DNA of 50,146 nt from Xanthobacteraceae bacterium (lineage in GTDB: Bacteria > Pseudomonadota > Alphaproteobacteria > Rhizobiales > Xanthobacteraceae): NCBI GenBank assembly GCA_028290465.1, contig JAQGJU010000001.1, positions 1 to 50,146 on the forward strand, written 5' to 3'. Position numbers and translations under genes: made by a program. Shown piece by piece: positions 24,284 to 31,968 of the stretch (position 1 is its first letter; the number at the start of each line of letters is the position of its first letter). Below the pieces are notes generated by a model. That model did no database searches, was not told where the DNA came from, and saw nothing but the letters and a program-made list of their open reading frames with translations.

Positions 24284-26866
24284 ATGGCCGATCCGTTTAA
24301 GCTATCGCGTGACGACAATGCGCCGATGCGCCCCGGCCCGGTGCCGGGCGGCATCGCGGCGCGCGCGATGGCGACGCAGGCGGCGCCCTATCTGGAGGGG
24401 CTCAACCCCGAACAGCGCGACGCCGTTACCAGCCTGGACGGTCCGGTGCTGGTGCTGGCCGGCGCCGGTACCGGCAAGACCCGCGTGCTGACCACCCGTA
24501 TCGCCCACATCCTGGCGACCGGCCGGGCGCGGCCCTCCGAGATCCTGTCCGTCACCTTCACCAACAAGGCGGCGCGCGAGATGAAGGAGCGCGTCGGCCA
24601 TCTGGTCGGCGGCGTGGTCGAGGGCATGCCGTGGATGGGCACGTTCCATTCGATCGGCGTCAAGATTTTACGCCGCCATGCCGAACTGGTCGGGCTAAAG
24701 CCCGACTTCACTATTTTGGACACCGACGACCAGATCCGGCTGCTCAAGCAGCTTCTGGAAGTCGAGGGCATCGACGAGAAGCGCTGGCCGGCGCGTGTAC
24801 TGGCCGGGCTGATCGATGGCTGGAAAAATCGTGGACTATTGCCCTCCATGGTGCCGCCCGGCGAAGGCGCGGCATTCGCCAGCGGACGCGGCCTGAAGCT
24901 GTATGCCGGCTATCAGGAGCGGCTGAAGACGCTGAACGCCGCCGACTTCGGCGATCTGTTGATCGAGACCATCCGGCTGTTCCGCGAGCACCCCGAGGTG
25001 CTGCGGCAGTACCAGTTGCGCTTCAAGTTCATCCTGGTCGACGAATATCAGGACACCAACGTGGCGCAGTATCTGTGGCTGCGGCTGCTGTCGCAGCCCG
25101 CGTCCCCGTCCGACGCGCTTGTCACCTCTCCCCGCGCCCGGGGAGAGGTCGACCCGCCGGAGCACAGCGACGGCGGGCCGGGTGAAGGCGCATCTCCCAA
25201 CATTCAGCGCGCGGAGACGCCTCCTCTGAGGGAGCAGAAAAACATCTGCTGCGTCGGCGACGACGACCAGTCGATCTATGGCTGGCGTGGCGCCGAAGTC
25301 GACAACATCCTGCGCTTCGATCACGACTTCCCGGGCGCCAAGGTGGTCAAGCTGGAGCGCAACTATCGCTCGACCGGCCACATCCTGGCGGCCGCCTCGC
25401 ACCTCATCGCGCACAATGAAGGCCGGCTCGGCAAGACGCTGCGCACCGAAGATGTGCAGGGCGAGAAGGTCTACGTCACGTCGACCTGGGACTCGGAAGA
25501 AGAAGCCCGCGCCATCGGCGAGGAGATCGAACAGCTGCAGCGCGGCGGCCATTCGCTCGATCAAATTGCGATCCTGGTGCGCGCCTCGTTCCAGATGCGC
25601 GAGTTCGAAGACCGCTTCGTCACGCTCGGCCTGCCCTATCGCGTCATCGGCGGCCCGCGCTTCTACGAGCGCATGGAAATCCGCGACGCGCTGGCCTATC
25701 TGCGGGTGATCAATTCCCCGGCCGACGATCTGGCATTCGAGCGCATCGTCAACACGCCAAAGCGCGGCCTCGGCGATGCCACCATCCAGTTGCTGCACGA
25801 CCATGCCCGCCGGCAGCGGGTGCCGCTATCGGAAGCCGCCGCCGCCATCGTCGACAGCGATGAGCTGAAGCCGAAGGCGCGCAGCTCGCTCCGCACCGTG
25901 GTCGAGAATTTCGCGCGCTGGCGGGTGCAGAAGGATTCGCTGCCGCACAATGAATTGGCCGAAATCGTACTCGACGAGAGCGGCTACACCGAGATGTGGC
26001 AGAAGGATCGCTCCGCCGACGCCGCCGGCCGTCTGGAAAACTTGAAAGAACTCGTCCGTTCGATGGAGGAGTTCGAGAATCTGACCGGGTTCCTCGAACA
26101 CATCAGCCTGGTGATGGACCGCGACAAGGGCGACGGCGGCGAGGCGGTGTCGGTGATGACGCTGCATTCGGCCAAGGGGCTCGAGTTCGACACCGTGTTC
26201 CTGCCGGGCTGGGAGGAAGGCCTGTTTCCGCATCAGCGCGCGCTGGACGAACAAGGCCGCGCCGGCCTCGAGGAAGAGCGCCGGCTGGCGCATGTCGGCA
26301 TCACGCGGGCGCGGCGCCGGGCCAAGATCTATTTCGCCTCGAACCGGCGCATGCACGGCCAATGGTCGTCCAACATTCCGTCGCGGTTTCTCGACGAGTT
26401 GCCCGAGGGCAATGTCGAAATCACGGAGTCCAAAGGTTCGTTCGCCGGCGGCAGCCAGTATGGCGGCTACGGGGCGTCGCGGTTCGACGAGGCGGCGTCG
26501 TTCGGCTCGACCTATGCGACGCCGGGCTGGCAGCGCGCGCAACGCAACAAGCAGCGCGGCAGCTATGGCGCGGATGCGGCCCCCGGTTTCGAGGACCAGT
26601 CGCAGGACGAACCCACGATGCCGCAAGCGCTGCGCGAAACGCGGGCACCGCCCCGTTCGACGCCGCGTCGTACGCCAGTCACCATCGAGGGCGAACTGGT
26701 CGCCAAATCCACCGGCACCGTGTCGACCTTCCGGCGCGGCGACCGCGTGTTTCACATCAAGTTCGGCAACGGCAATGTGGTCGGCGTCGACGGCAACAAG
26801 CTGACCATCGCGTTCGACAAGGCCGGCGAAAAGCGGGTGGTCGACAGCTTCGTCGAGCGGGTATGA
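24284..26866 (+). CDS. UvrD/PcrA-type ATP-dependent DNA helicase
   Basis: An 860-residue SF1A 3'-5' helicase for DNA repair and replication. Walker A is AGAGTGKT (59-66); other motifs are TFTNKAAREMKERV, VDEYQDTN (about 252-259), VGDDDQSIYGWRGA, LERNYRST, VSVMTLHSAKGLEFDTVFLP and HVGITRARRRAKI. The C-terminal GDRVFHIKFGNGNVVGVDGN is the PcrA-type tail. The ATG at 24284 follows GGAG; 33 codons upstream also stay open but look non-coding. An extra segment of about 47 residues, near 272-318 between motif II and GDDDQS, is encoded by a palindromic repeat and probably forms a surface loop. Symbol withheld because uvrD and pcrA names are used interchangeably here. Confidence 0.95.
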   Translation: MADPFKLSRDDNAPMRPGPVPGGIAARAMATQAAPYLEGLNPEQRDAVTSLDGPVLVLAGAGTGKTRVLTTRIAHILATGRARPSEILSVTFTNKAAREMKERVGHLVGGVVEGMPWMGTFHSIGVKILRRHAELVGLKPDFTILDTDDQIRLLKQLLEVEGIDEKRWPARVLAGLIDGWKNRGLLPSMVPPGEGAAFASGRGLKLYAGYQERLKTLNAADFGDLLIETIRLFREHPEVLRQYQLRFKFILVDEYQDTNVAQYLWLRLLSQPASPSDALVTSPRARGEVDPPEHSDGGPGEGASPNIQRAETPPLREQKNICCVGDDDQSIYGWRGAEVDNILRFDHDFPGAKVVKLERNYRSTGHILAAASHLIAHNEGRLGKTLRTEDVQGEKVYVTSTWDSEEEARAIGEEIEQLQRGGHSLDQIAILVRASFQMREFEDRFVTLGLPYRVIGGPRFYERMEIRDALAYLRVINSPADDLAFERIVNTPKRGLGDATIQLLHDHARRQRVPLSEAAAAIVDSDELKPKARSSLRTVVENFARWRVQKDSLPHNELAEIVLDESGYTEMWQKDRSADAAGRLENLKELVRSMEEFENLTGFLEHISLVMDRDKGDGGEAVSVMTLHSAKGLEFDTVFLPGWEEGLFPHQRALDEQGRAGLEEERRLAHVGITRARRRAKIYFASNRRMHGQWSSNIPSRFLDELPEGNVEITESKGSFAGGSQYGGYGASRFDEAASFGSTYATPGWQRAQRNKQRGSYGADAAPGFEDQSQDEPTMPQALRETRAPPRSTPRRTPVTIEGELVAKSTGTVSTFRRGDRVFHIKFGNGNVVGVDGNKLTIAFDKAGEKRVVDSFVERV
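25124..25190. repeat. Palindromic repeat element inserted in frame in the helicase gene
   Basis: ACCTCTCCCC (25124-25133), loop GCGCCC, GGGGAGAGGT (25140-25149) is a perfect 10-bp inverted repeat. It is followed by GACCCGCCGGAGCACAGCG and GGCGGGCCGGGTGAAGG, which form a second stem. This double-stem layout is that of dispersed intergenic palindromes common in Rhizobiales, but here it is translated. The whole extra segment runs roughly 25099-25236. Confidence 0.7.
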
Positions 26867-26934
26867 GCTAGGCGCGCTTAACGCACGCGCGCTGCTAATA
26901 TGGTTCTGCTATCCGAAATAATGGCGGAGCCGAA

Positions 26935-27129
26935 ATGCTCACGAACAGCCGCGATATTAAGCGTCGCCTTGAGCGCGAGGGCTGGATTCTCGAACGCATC
27001 ACCGGCTCGCACCATGTCTTCAAACACCCCCAGACCCAGGAAACAATCGTTTTACCTCATCCCAAGAAGGACTTGGGGCGCGGCCTTGTTCGTGCCATCT
27101 ATAAGCAGACAAAATGGAAGCCTGACTGA
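26935..27129 (+). CDS. hicA: HicA-type toxin, mRNA interferase
   Basis: A 64-residue protein with the HicA double-stranded-RNA-binding-like fold: SRDIKRRLEREGWILERITG, then SHHVFKHPQTQETIVLPHPK and KDLGRGLVRAIYKQTKW. The catalytic His is in GSHHVFKHP. HicA cleaves mRNA during translation and is neutralised by HicB. The hicB-like gene follows after 9 bases, the typical hicA-hicB order. Length is normal for the family (about 60-80). It begins 68 bases after the helicase stop and probably has its own promoter, as hicAB operons are usually autoregulated. Confidence 0.9.
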   Translation: MLTNSRDIKRRLEREGWILERITGSHHVFKHPQTQETIVLPHPKKDLGRGLVRAIYKQTKWKPD

Positions 27130-27138
27130 GGCGCGCCT

Positions 27139-27432
27139 ATGACTCACTACGTTGCCATCATTGAAGACGCCGGATCCGACAAGGCCGTCGGAATTTGGTT
27201 TCCAGATCTGCCGGGGTGCTTTTCAGCCGGCGATGATATCGACATGGCACTGCGCAATGCTGAGGAAGCGCTGTCGCTTTTTGCCGAGTCGCAGGCAAAA
27301 GACGGCAGGGCCCTGCCCGCCCCGCGTTCCATCAACGCGTTGAAAAACGATCCCGCCGTCGCGGCCGATTTGCGCGAACACATGATCGCGTTGGTAGCCC
27401 TTCCCCAAAGCGCTGTGCACGCTGCCGAATAG
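27139..27432 (+). CDS. hicB: HicB-type antitoxin, short form
   Basis: A 97-residue protein with the HicB partial-RNase-H-like fold: THYVAIIEDAGSDKAVGIWF, PDLPGCFSAGDDIDMALRNA and EEALSLFAESQAKDGRALPA. It binds and inhibits HicA. Many HicB proteins continue with a C-terminal ribbon-helix-helix or HTH DNA-binding domain of 30-50 residues; here the protein stops after ALVALPQSAVHAAE and no DNA-binding domain is visible in the next bases in any frame. It may therefore neutralise HicA but regulate the operon poorly. Confidence 0.85.
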   Translation: MTHYVAIIEDAGSDKAVGIWFPDLPGCFSAGDDIDMALRNAEEALSLFAESQAKDGRALPAPRSINALKNDPAVAADLREHMIALVALPQSAVHAAE

Positions 27433-27530
27433 CCGAACACGGAGCCCCTACCCTATTCGACAACAGCTTGCGATGCGGGTAGTAAGCCGCTCCCACAGTT
27501 TGATATATTTTATCAACATCCGGATCCGCC

Positions 27531-27959
27531 ATGCCGATCAGCCAGAAACTTCGCGACCTGATCTACAACGCCTGGGACGATGGCTATCCGTGCCTGATGG
27601 CCACTTCCGGTCCGCTGGGGCCTAGCATTTCGCCCAAGGGCAGCATGATCGTGTACGACGACGAACATCTGGCCTATTGGGAGCGCACCAAGAAGAACGT
27701 GCTGGACAATCTCAGCACCGATCCGCGCGTCGCCGTGATGTATGCCAACTTCAAAGCGCAGCGCGACGGCGTGCTCGGCTCCGGCTTTCTACGCTTCTTC
27801 GGCACCGTTGAGATGCATGAGAGCGGCCCGACGCGCGAAGCGATCTTCGCCAAGCTGCATCCGCGCGAGCAGACCCATGTCGGCGCTGACACCGGCATCG
27901 GCGCGCTGATCCGGATCGAGAAGGCCATCGACATCCGCGGCAAGCCGATCACGGATTGA
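27531..27959 (+). CDS. Pyridoxamine 5'-phosphate oxidase-fold family protein
   Basis: A 142-residue split-beta-barrel flavin-binding type protein. Landmarks are YPCLMATSGPLGPSISPKGS, then LAYWERTKKNVLDNLSTDPR and VAVMYANFKAQRDGVLGSGF. The small size and the K-N-V-L-D-N-L motif fit the general PPOX/flavin reductase-like group, not genuine PdxH, which is longer. It could bind FMN, F420 or haem; substrate unknown. The gene is preceded by an AT-rich TTTGATATATTTTATC stretch that may be its promoter. It ends five bases before the convergent PHA-region gene. Confidence 0.8.
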   Translation: MPISQKLRDLIYNAWDDGYPCLMATSGPLGPSISPKGSMIVYDDEHLAYWERTKKNVLDNLSTDPRVAVMYANFKAQRDGVLGSGFLRFFGTVEMHESGPTREAIFAKLHPREQTHVGADTGIGALIRIEKAIDIRGKPITD

Positions 27960-27964
27960 GGTAG

Positions 27965-28276
27965 CTACTTCTTCTCCAGCATCTTGGTGCCTTCGTTCCG
28001 GATCGCCGGAACGAAGCGCTCCGCGAGCTTTGCCAGCAGCCAGGGCAGCGTCACTTCCAGCCGGACATGATCTTCCTCGACGTCGATGATGCCGCTGGCG
28101 GACTGGCCCATGGCAGCAAAGTCGAAGCGAAGCTGATCGCCGGTCCAGGTCTCCTCGCGCACGGTGAAGAGGTGACTATATCCCGTGCGCACACTGCCAA
28201 GGCCGGCCTGCAGGCGCCGGCGCGCCTCAGCCTTGCCGAGGCGATGCGGGATGGAAACGATGAGTGGCTTCGACAT
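27965..28276 (-). CDS. Polyhydroxyalkanoic acid system family protein (PHA_gran_rgn)
   Basis: A 103-residue protein matching the PHA-granule-region family (PF09650 type): MSKPLIVSIPHRLGKAEARR, TWTGDQLRFDFAAMGQSASG and IIDVEEDHVRLEVTLPWLLA. Start at 28276 is set by GGAGG in CCTGGAGGTGAA just upstream; longer frames run into the divergent gene's leader. The family occurs next to polyhydroxyalkanoate genes in some bacteria but its activity is unknown; no PHA synthase is in this window. Divergent from the YaiI-type gene, convergent with the PPOX gene. Confidence 0.83.
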   Translation of the reverse strand: MSKPLIVSIPHRLGKAEARRRLQAGLGSVRTGYSHLFTVREETWTGDQLRFDFAAMGQSASGIIDVEEDHVRLEVTLPWLLAKLAERFVPAIRNEGTKMLEKK

Positions 28277-28354
28277 TTCACCTCCAGGGGCGGGTCCGTG
28301 CGATAACGCCCCAACCGGCCGCTTGATCCGCACCATCTCACACGACACCAACCG

Positions 28355-28873
28355 ATGACCGAACCCGCCAAGACCGAGCCTGCCAAGCCGATCGCGATCT
28401 ATGTCGACGCCGACGCCTGCCCGGTGAAAGCCGAGGTGTACCGCGTGGCGGAACGGTATGCGCAGCGCGGCGTCGGCCTGAAGGTCCATGTAGTGAGCAA
28501 CAGCCCGATCGCGGTGCCGCGCGGCGACCCGATGATCGAACTGGTAGTGGTCGGGGCTGGCATGGACGTCGCCGACGACTGGATCGCGGAGCGGGCCGGA
28601 AAGGGCGACGTCGTGATCACGGCCGACGTGCCGCTGGCCAGCCGCGCCATTAAGACGGGCGCCGAGGTGGTGTCGCCGAGCGGCAAGAGATTCACGCCGG
28701 ATTCCATCGGCATGACGTTGGCGACCCGCAATCTGATGACCGACCTGCGGTCGGCCGGCGCCGTCACGGGTGGCCCAAAACCGTTCGAGCCGCGCGACCG
28801 GTCGCAATTCCTGTCGGCGCTCGATCAGGCGCTGGTCCGCTTGGTTCGGGCCGGATTTGGCAAGTCACAGTGA
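28355..28873 (+). CDS. YaiI/YqxD family protein (DUF188)
   Basis: A 172-residue protein of the DUF188 family, which has a PIN-like nuclease fold. It shows [60 protein letters not shown] and [20 protein letters not shown]. The Asp-rich motifs VDADACPV and ITADVPLA would bind metal. The biological role is unknown. The first 12 residues ([12 protein letters not shown]) are a short repeat of low complexity. A strong hairpin follows the gene at 28920. Confidence 0.88.
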   Translation: MTEPAKTEPAKPIAIYVDADACPVKAEVYRVAERYAQRGVGLKVHVVSNSPIAVPRGDPMIELVVVGAGMDVADDWIAERAGKGDVVITADVPLASRAIKTGAEVVSPSGKRFTPDSIGMTLATRNLMTDLRSAGAVTGGPKPFEPRDRSQFLSALDQALVRLVRAGFGKSQ

Positions 28874-28919
28874 CGCGGCAGCGGCCCGCTGGACAGCTAC
28901 CGAATTACCGTTAACGGCG

Positions 28920-28944
28920 CGCGGCGGGTCGAAACCCGGCCGCG
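28920..28944 (+). terminator. Hairpin after the YaiI-type gene
   Basis: CGCGGC-GGGT, loop CGAA, ACCC-(G)-GCCGCG makes a ten-pair stem with one bulged base and a stable CGAA loop. It is not followed by a T-run, so it may be a weak or factor-dependent terminator. Confidence 0.4.
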
Positions 28945-29067
28945 TGCCGTCATTTACCAGGGGGCTGAAGCGTTGTTCGCACTGCAAAATAACCGGTCCG
29001 GACGCACTTGCAGTCCTAGGCTTTCTGCCCTAACGCGCCCGATTACCTGTTGCGGCAATCGCCCTTC

Positions 29068-29102
29068 GCGTGCATGGTGCGTGCGCTAGCGTGCATGGTG
29101 CG
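29068..29102. repeat. 14-base direct repeat before the cold-shock gene
   Basis: GCGTGCATGGTGCG occurs at 29068-29081 and again at 29089-29102, 21 bases apart, in the leader region of the cold-shock gene. It could be a regulator site or part of the structured 5' leader that such mRNAs often carry. Confidence 0.55.
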
Positions 29103-29131
29103 CTTGCCTACGCTCATTATCACCAAGGAAG

Positions 29132-29341
29132 ATGACGATGCCGACCGGAACAGTGAAGTGGTTTAACCCGACCAAGGGCTATGGCTTTATCCAGCCCCAG
29201 GGCGGTGGACAAGACGTGTTCGTGCACATCTCGGCAGTCGAGCGCGCCGGACTGAGCACTCTCAACGAAGGCCAGCAGGTCGAGTTCGAAGTGGTCAGCA
29301 ACCGCGGCAAGTCGTCGGCCGAGAACCTCAAGGTCAAGTAA
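29132..29341 (+). CDS. Cold-shock domain protein (CspA family)
   Basis: A 69-residue single-domain nucleic-acid-binding protein. It carries both RNP motifs: [16 protein letters not shown] (RNP1, KGYGFI) and [10 protein letters not shown] (RNP2, VFVHI). It ends with [20 protein letters not shown]. It probably acts as an RNA chaperone or antiterminator. Two ATGs are possible (29132, 29138); AAGGAAG lies just upstream and gives better spacing to the second, which would shorten the protein by two residues. Monocistronic, followed by a hairpin terminator. Confidence 0.95.
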   Translation: MTMPTGTVKWFNPTKGYGFIQPQGGGQDVFVHISAVERAGLSTLNEGQQVEFEVVSNRGKSSAENLKVK

Positions 29342-29752
29342 GACGGACCGCCGGCTCGTGCGCCGGCCCTGTTTCGGAATTTCGGTCTCGCATCCTTCCG
29401 ACACCACGCTTCCGACACCACGCACGTAGACCAAGCAACAACGGCCAAGTTCTTGACCGTTCGTTGCACCAGGCGGCGGACAATCTTTTCGCGACGGGCT
29501 TTGTGAAGAAAGGCCCGTTGAGGACAAGCATTGCTCGTCGAAGCGCCACCCGTCAGCCGAGCTTTAAGCCTCGGGCGGATTCTGGGAGCGTTTCCGTTTG
29601 CCTGCGCCAAATTGACGCGCTGTCGCGCCGGCCAGCTTTCTGGTTCGCGGCCTGCTTTCTGGATTCGCATTCGCGGGTTTCGGAGAGCGGGCTCTTTTTT
29701 TATCTGCAGCCTTTTGCAGATGCCCCATGTCCGCACTGCCGAGGCGCCTCCC
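29342..29752. other. Intergenic region after the cold-shock gene
   Basis: About 410 bases without a supported gene. It begins with the hairpin at 29350-29367. Near the end GAGAGCGGGCTCTTTTTTT (about 29684-29700) is a short hairpin with a T-run, a possible second terminator. Open frames in this stretch are Arg/Ser/Pro-rich and not protein-like. Confidence 0.45.
29350..29367 (+). terminator. Hairpin terminator of the cold-shock gene
   Basis: GCCGGC (29350-29355), loop TCGTGC, GCCGGC (29362-29367), then CCTGTTTC. It begins eight bases after the stop codon. Short T-tract. Confidence 0.55.
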
Positions 29753-30001
29753 ATGATGAAGCGCGTAAAGATCGCAGTCGCCGATATCTATGTCCCGACC
29801 AAACGCCGCGCGACGCTCGATCCCGCGAAGGCGCAAACCCTCTCCGACGACATCATGGCCAACGGCCTGACGATTCCGATCCAGGTGCGCGAGGACGGTG
29901 CGCGTTATGTGCTGGTCGAGGGCCTGCACCGGTTCGAGGCGTACCGGTTGCTCGGCGAAACCCACATCGACTGCTACTTGGTTCAGGCCCGCAAGCACTG
30001 A
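29753..30001 (+). CDS. ParB/Srx-like N-terminal domain protein, small
   Basis: An 82-residue protein made almost only of a ParB-like fold: KRVKIAVADIYVPTKRRATL, KAQTLSDDIMANGLTIPIQV and REDGARYVLVEGLHRFEAYR, ending YLVQARKH. The VEGLHRFEA motif matches the ParB/sulfiredoxin G-E-R-R-type NTP site in modified form. It lacks the helix-turn-helix and dimerisation parts of true ParB, so it is not a chromosome-partitioning protein. Start could be 29753 or 29756. Function unknown. Confidence 0.75.
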   Translation: MMKRVKIAVADIYVPTKRRATLDPAKAQTLSDDIMANGLTIPIQVREDGARYVLVEGLHRFEAYRLLGETHIDCYLVQARKH

Positions 30002-30147
30002 GCGCCGAATGGCGGGGCAGCCGATCCGGTATGCCGCCTGCCCTCTTCCAATCGATGAGTTTACTCTCTTAACTGCGCGCCGGATCTTACCGCGTGCAAG
30101 CCGGCTTCATGAGCCCTGCGCTAACGATAAAAACACCGAGGGACGCC

Positions 30148-31149
30148 ATGCGCTCGTCGAGAACTCGTTATGTGTCGCCGACAGCATCCGTAGTGGCCGC
30201 GCTGTTGACCTCGTTGGCGGTCTTATCGACGGCGATGACCGGAGCGCGCGCGGACTATCCCGACCGAACCATCAAGATCGTCGTTCCGTTCGCGCCCGGC
30301 GGCGGCACTGACTTGGTGGCGCGACGGCTGGCCGACGAGATGGCCAAGGATCTCGGCCAGACTGTCATCATCGAGAACCGGCCGGGCGGCGGCACCATCA
30401 TCGGCACCGGGGCGGTCGCGAACAGCGCACCCGATGGCTACACACTGCTGATGGCGACCTTCGCCCACGCGGTCAATCCGAGCCTGAATGCCAATCTGCC
30501 GTTCGACACGTTCAAGGCTTTCGCCCCGGTGGCGCTGGTCGCGCGATCGTTCAATATCCTGGTGACCCATCCGAAGCTGCCGTTCCGCAGCGTCGCGGAT
30601 CTGATCGCGGTCGCCAAAGCCGAACCCGGCAAATTGAATTTCGGTTCGTTCGGCATCGGCACGTCGGCGCATCTGGCCGGCGAACTGTTCAAGAACCTTG
30701 CCAAAGTCGGCATGACCCACGTCACCTATCGGGGCTCCGCGCCGGCGATCACGGATCTCTTGGGCGGCCAGATCCAAGTCATGTTCACGACCGCGGCGAG
30801 CGTGTCGGGTCACATTCAGGGCGGTCAGTTGCGCGCACTCGCGGTCACGTCGGCCGAACGCTCGCCGGTCTATCCGGCGCTGCCGACCGTCGCCGAGGCG
30901 GGCGTGCCGGGCTATGTGGCGGAAAGCTGGTACGGCCTCTATGCGCCGGCCGGTACGCCGGCGGACGCCATCGAGCGCCTGAACAAGTCGGTGGCCAAGG
31001 CCGTGCTGTCCGACGCGTTCAAGAAATTGCAGGAGATCGAAGGCCTCACGCCGGTGGCCGGCCCTCCGGCAGAACTCGATCGCTATGTGCGGGCCGAAGC
31101 CGAGCGCTGGCGGAACCTGATCCGGGACGCCAAGATCAAAACCGAGTAG
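30148..31149 (+). CDS. TctC-type (Bug) tripartite tricarboxylate transporter binding protein
   Basis: A 333-residue periplasmic binding protein. The start at 30148 follows GAGGG; a basic N-terminus (MRSSRTRYVS) leads into a signal helix ending near TGARA-DYPDR. The mature protein shows the Bug hallmarks YPDRTIKIVVPFAPGGGTDL, NRPGGGTIIGTGAVANSAPD and the GYTLLMAT motif, then LRALAVTSAERSPVYPALPT and VAEAGVPGY. It is the first gene of an apparent operon with an enoyl-CoA hydratase and an acyl-CoA ligase, which suggests that the ligand is a carboxylate activated to CoA. TctA and TctB are not adjacent here. Confidence 0.93.
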   Translation: MRSSRTRYVSPTASVVAALLTSLAVLSTAMTGARADYPDRTIKIVVPFAPGGGTDLVARRLADEMAKDLGQTVIIENRPGGGTIIGTGAVANSAPDGYTLLMATFAHAVNPSLNANLPFDTFKAFAPVALVARSFNILVTHPKLPFRSVADLIAVAKAEPGKLNFGSFGIGTSAHLAGELFKNLAKVGMTHVTYRGSAPAITDLLGGQIQVMFTTAASVSGHIQGGQLRALAVTSAERSPVYPALPTVAEAGVPGYVAESWYGLYAPAGTPADAIERLNKSVAKAVLSDAFKKLQEIEGLTPVAGPPAELDRYVRAEAERWRNLIRDAKIKTE

Positions 31150-31170
31150 AGCCCAAACCGAGTAGATCAC

Positions 31171-31968
31171 ATGACCGATATCGTCACGCCGCATTACGTC
31201 GAAGTATCGATCGAAGACTCGGTCGCCACCGTCGCGCTCAACCGGCCCGAAGTCCGCAATGCGATCAACGACGCGATGCGTGCCGAACTGATCGCCGTGC
31301 TCGACCGACTGGCCGACGATGCGGCGGTGCGCGCGGTCGTCATCACGGGACGCGGCAAAGGGTTTTGTGCCGGGGGCGATGTGTCCGGCATGCAGGAACG
31401 GTTGAACGCACCCGCCGGCGACGTCGCGGCCAATGGCTGGCGCCGGCAGAAACGCACCCACCAGAGCATCGCGGCCCTGCATGGCATCGGCAAGCCGACC
31501 ATCGCGGCCGTCAACGGTCCGGCCATGGGACTCGGCTGCGATCTTGCGCTGTGTTGCGACTTTATTATTGCGTCGGATCGCGCGGTGTTCGCGATGAGCT
31601 TCATCCAACGCGGTCTGGTGTCCGACGGCGGCGGTCTTTATTTTCTGCCGCGCCGCGTCGGCCTGCCGCGCGCCAAGGAATTGATCTTCACCGGGCGGCG
31701 CGTGGCGGCCGACGAAGCGCTGAAGATCGGCATCGCCGACCGCGTGACCGGCGCCGATGCGCTGCTCAAGGACGCGCATGACTGGGCGGTCGAACTCAGT
31801 CGCGGGTCGCCTCTTGCGTTGGCGCTGAGCAAGTCGATCCTCGACAAGACCTTTGAGCTTAGCGAGGACCAAGTGTTCGCGCTCGGCCGCGAGGCGCAGG
31901 CGATGTGTTACACGACCGCCGAACATCGCACATCTGTGGAAGCGTTTCTGAATAAGACGTCGCGGTAA
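31171..31968 (+). CDS. Enoyl-CoA hydratase/isomerase family protein
   Basis: A 265-residue crotonase-fold enzyme. It contains VATVALNRPEVRNAINDAMR, VVITGRGKGFCAGGDVSGMQ (oxyanion hole A-G-G-D), GKPTIAAVNGPAMGLGCDLA and ALCCDFIIASDRAVFAMSFI, in which the second catalytic acid is not obviously Glu. RGLVSDGGGLYFLPRRVGLP follows with an acidic Asp in the usual place. It acts on a CoA thioester by hydration, isomerisation or ring cleavage. Starts 21 bases after the binding-protein gene and its stop shares one base with the start of the CoA ligase (TAATG). Exact reaction unknown. Confidence 0.92.
   Translation: MTDIVTPHYVEVSIEDSVATVALNRPEVRNAINDAMRAELIAVLDRLADDAAVRAVVITGRGKGFCAGGDVSGMQERLNAPAGDVAANGWRRQKRTHQSIAALHGIGKPTIAAVNGPAMGLGCDLALCCDFIIASDRAVFAMSFIQRGLVSDGGGLYFLPRRVGLPRAKELIFTGRRVAADEALKIGIADRVTGADALLKDAHDWAVELSRGSPLALALSKSILDKTFELSEDQVFALGREAQAMCYTTAEHRTSVEAFLNKTSR

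Noticed and set aside
29753-30001. Chromosome-partitioning ParB with nearby parS
   Set aside because: Only the small N-terminal fold is present, there is no ParA gene, and no parS palindrome was noticed.
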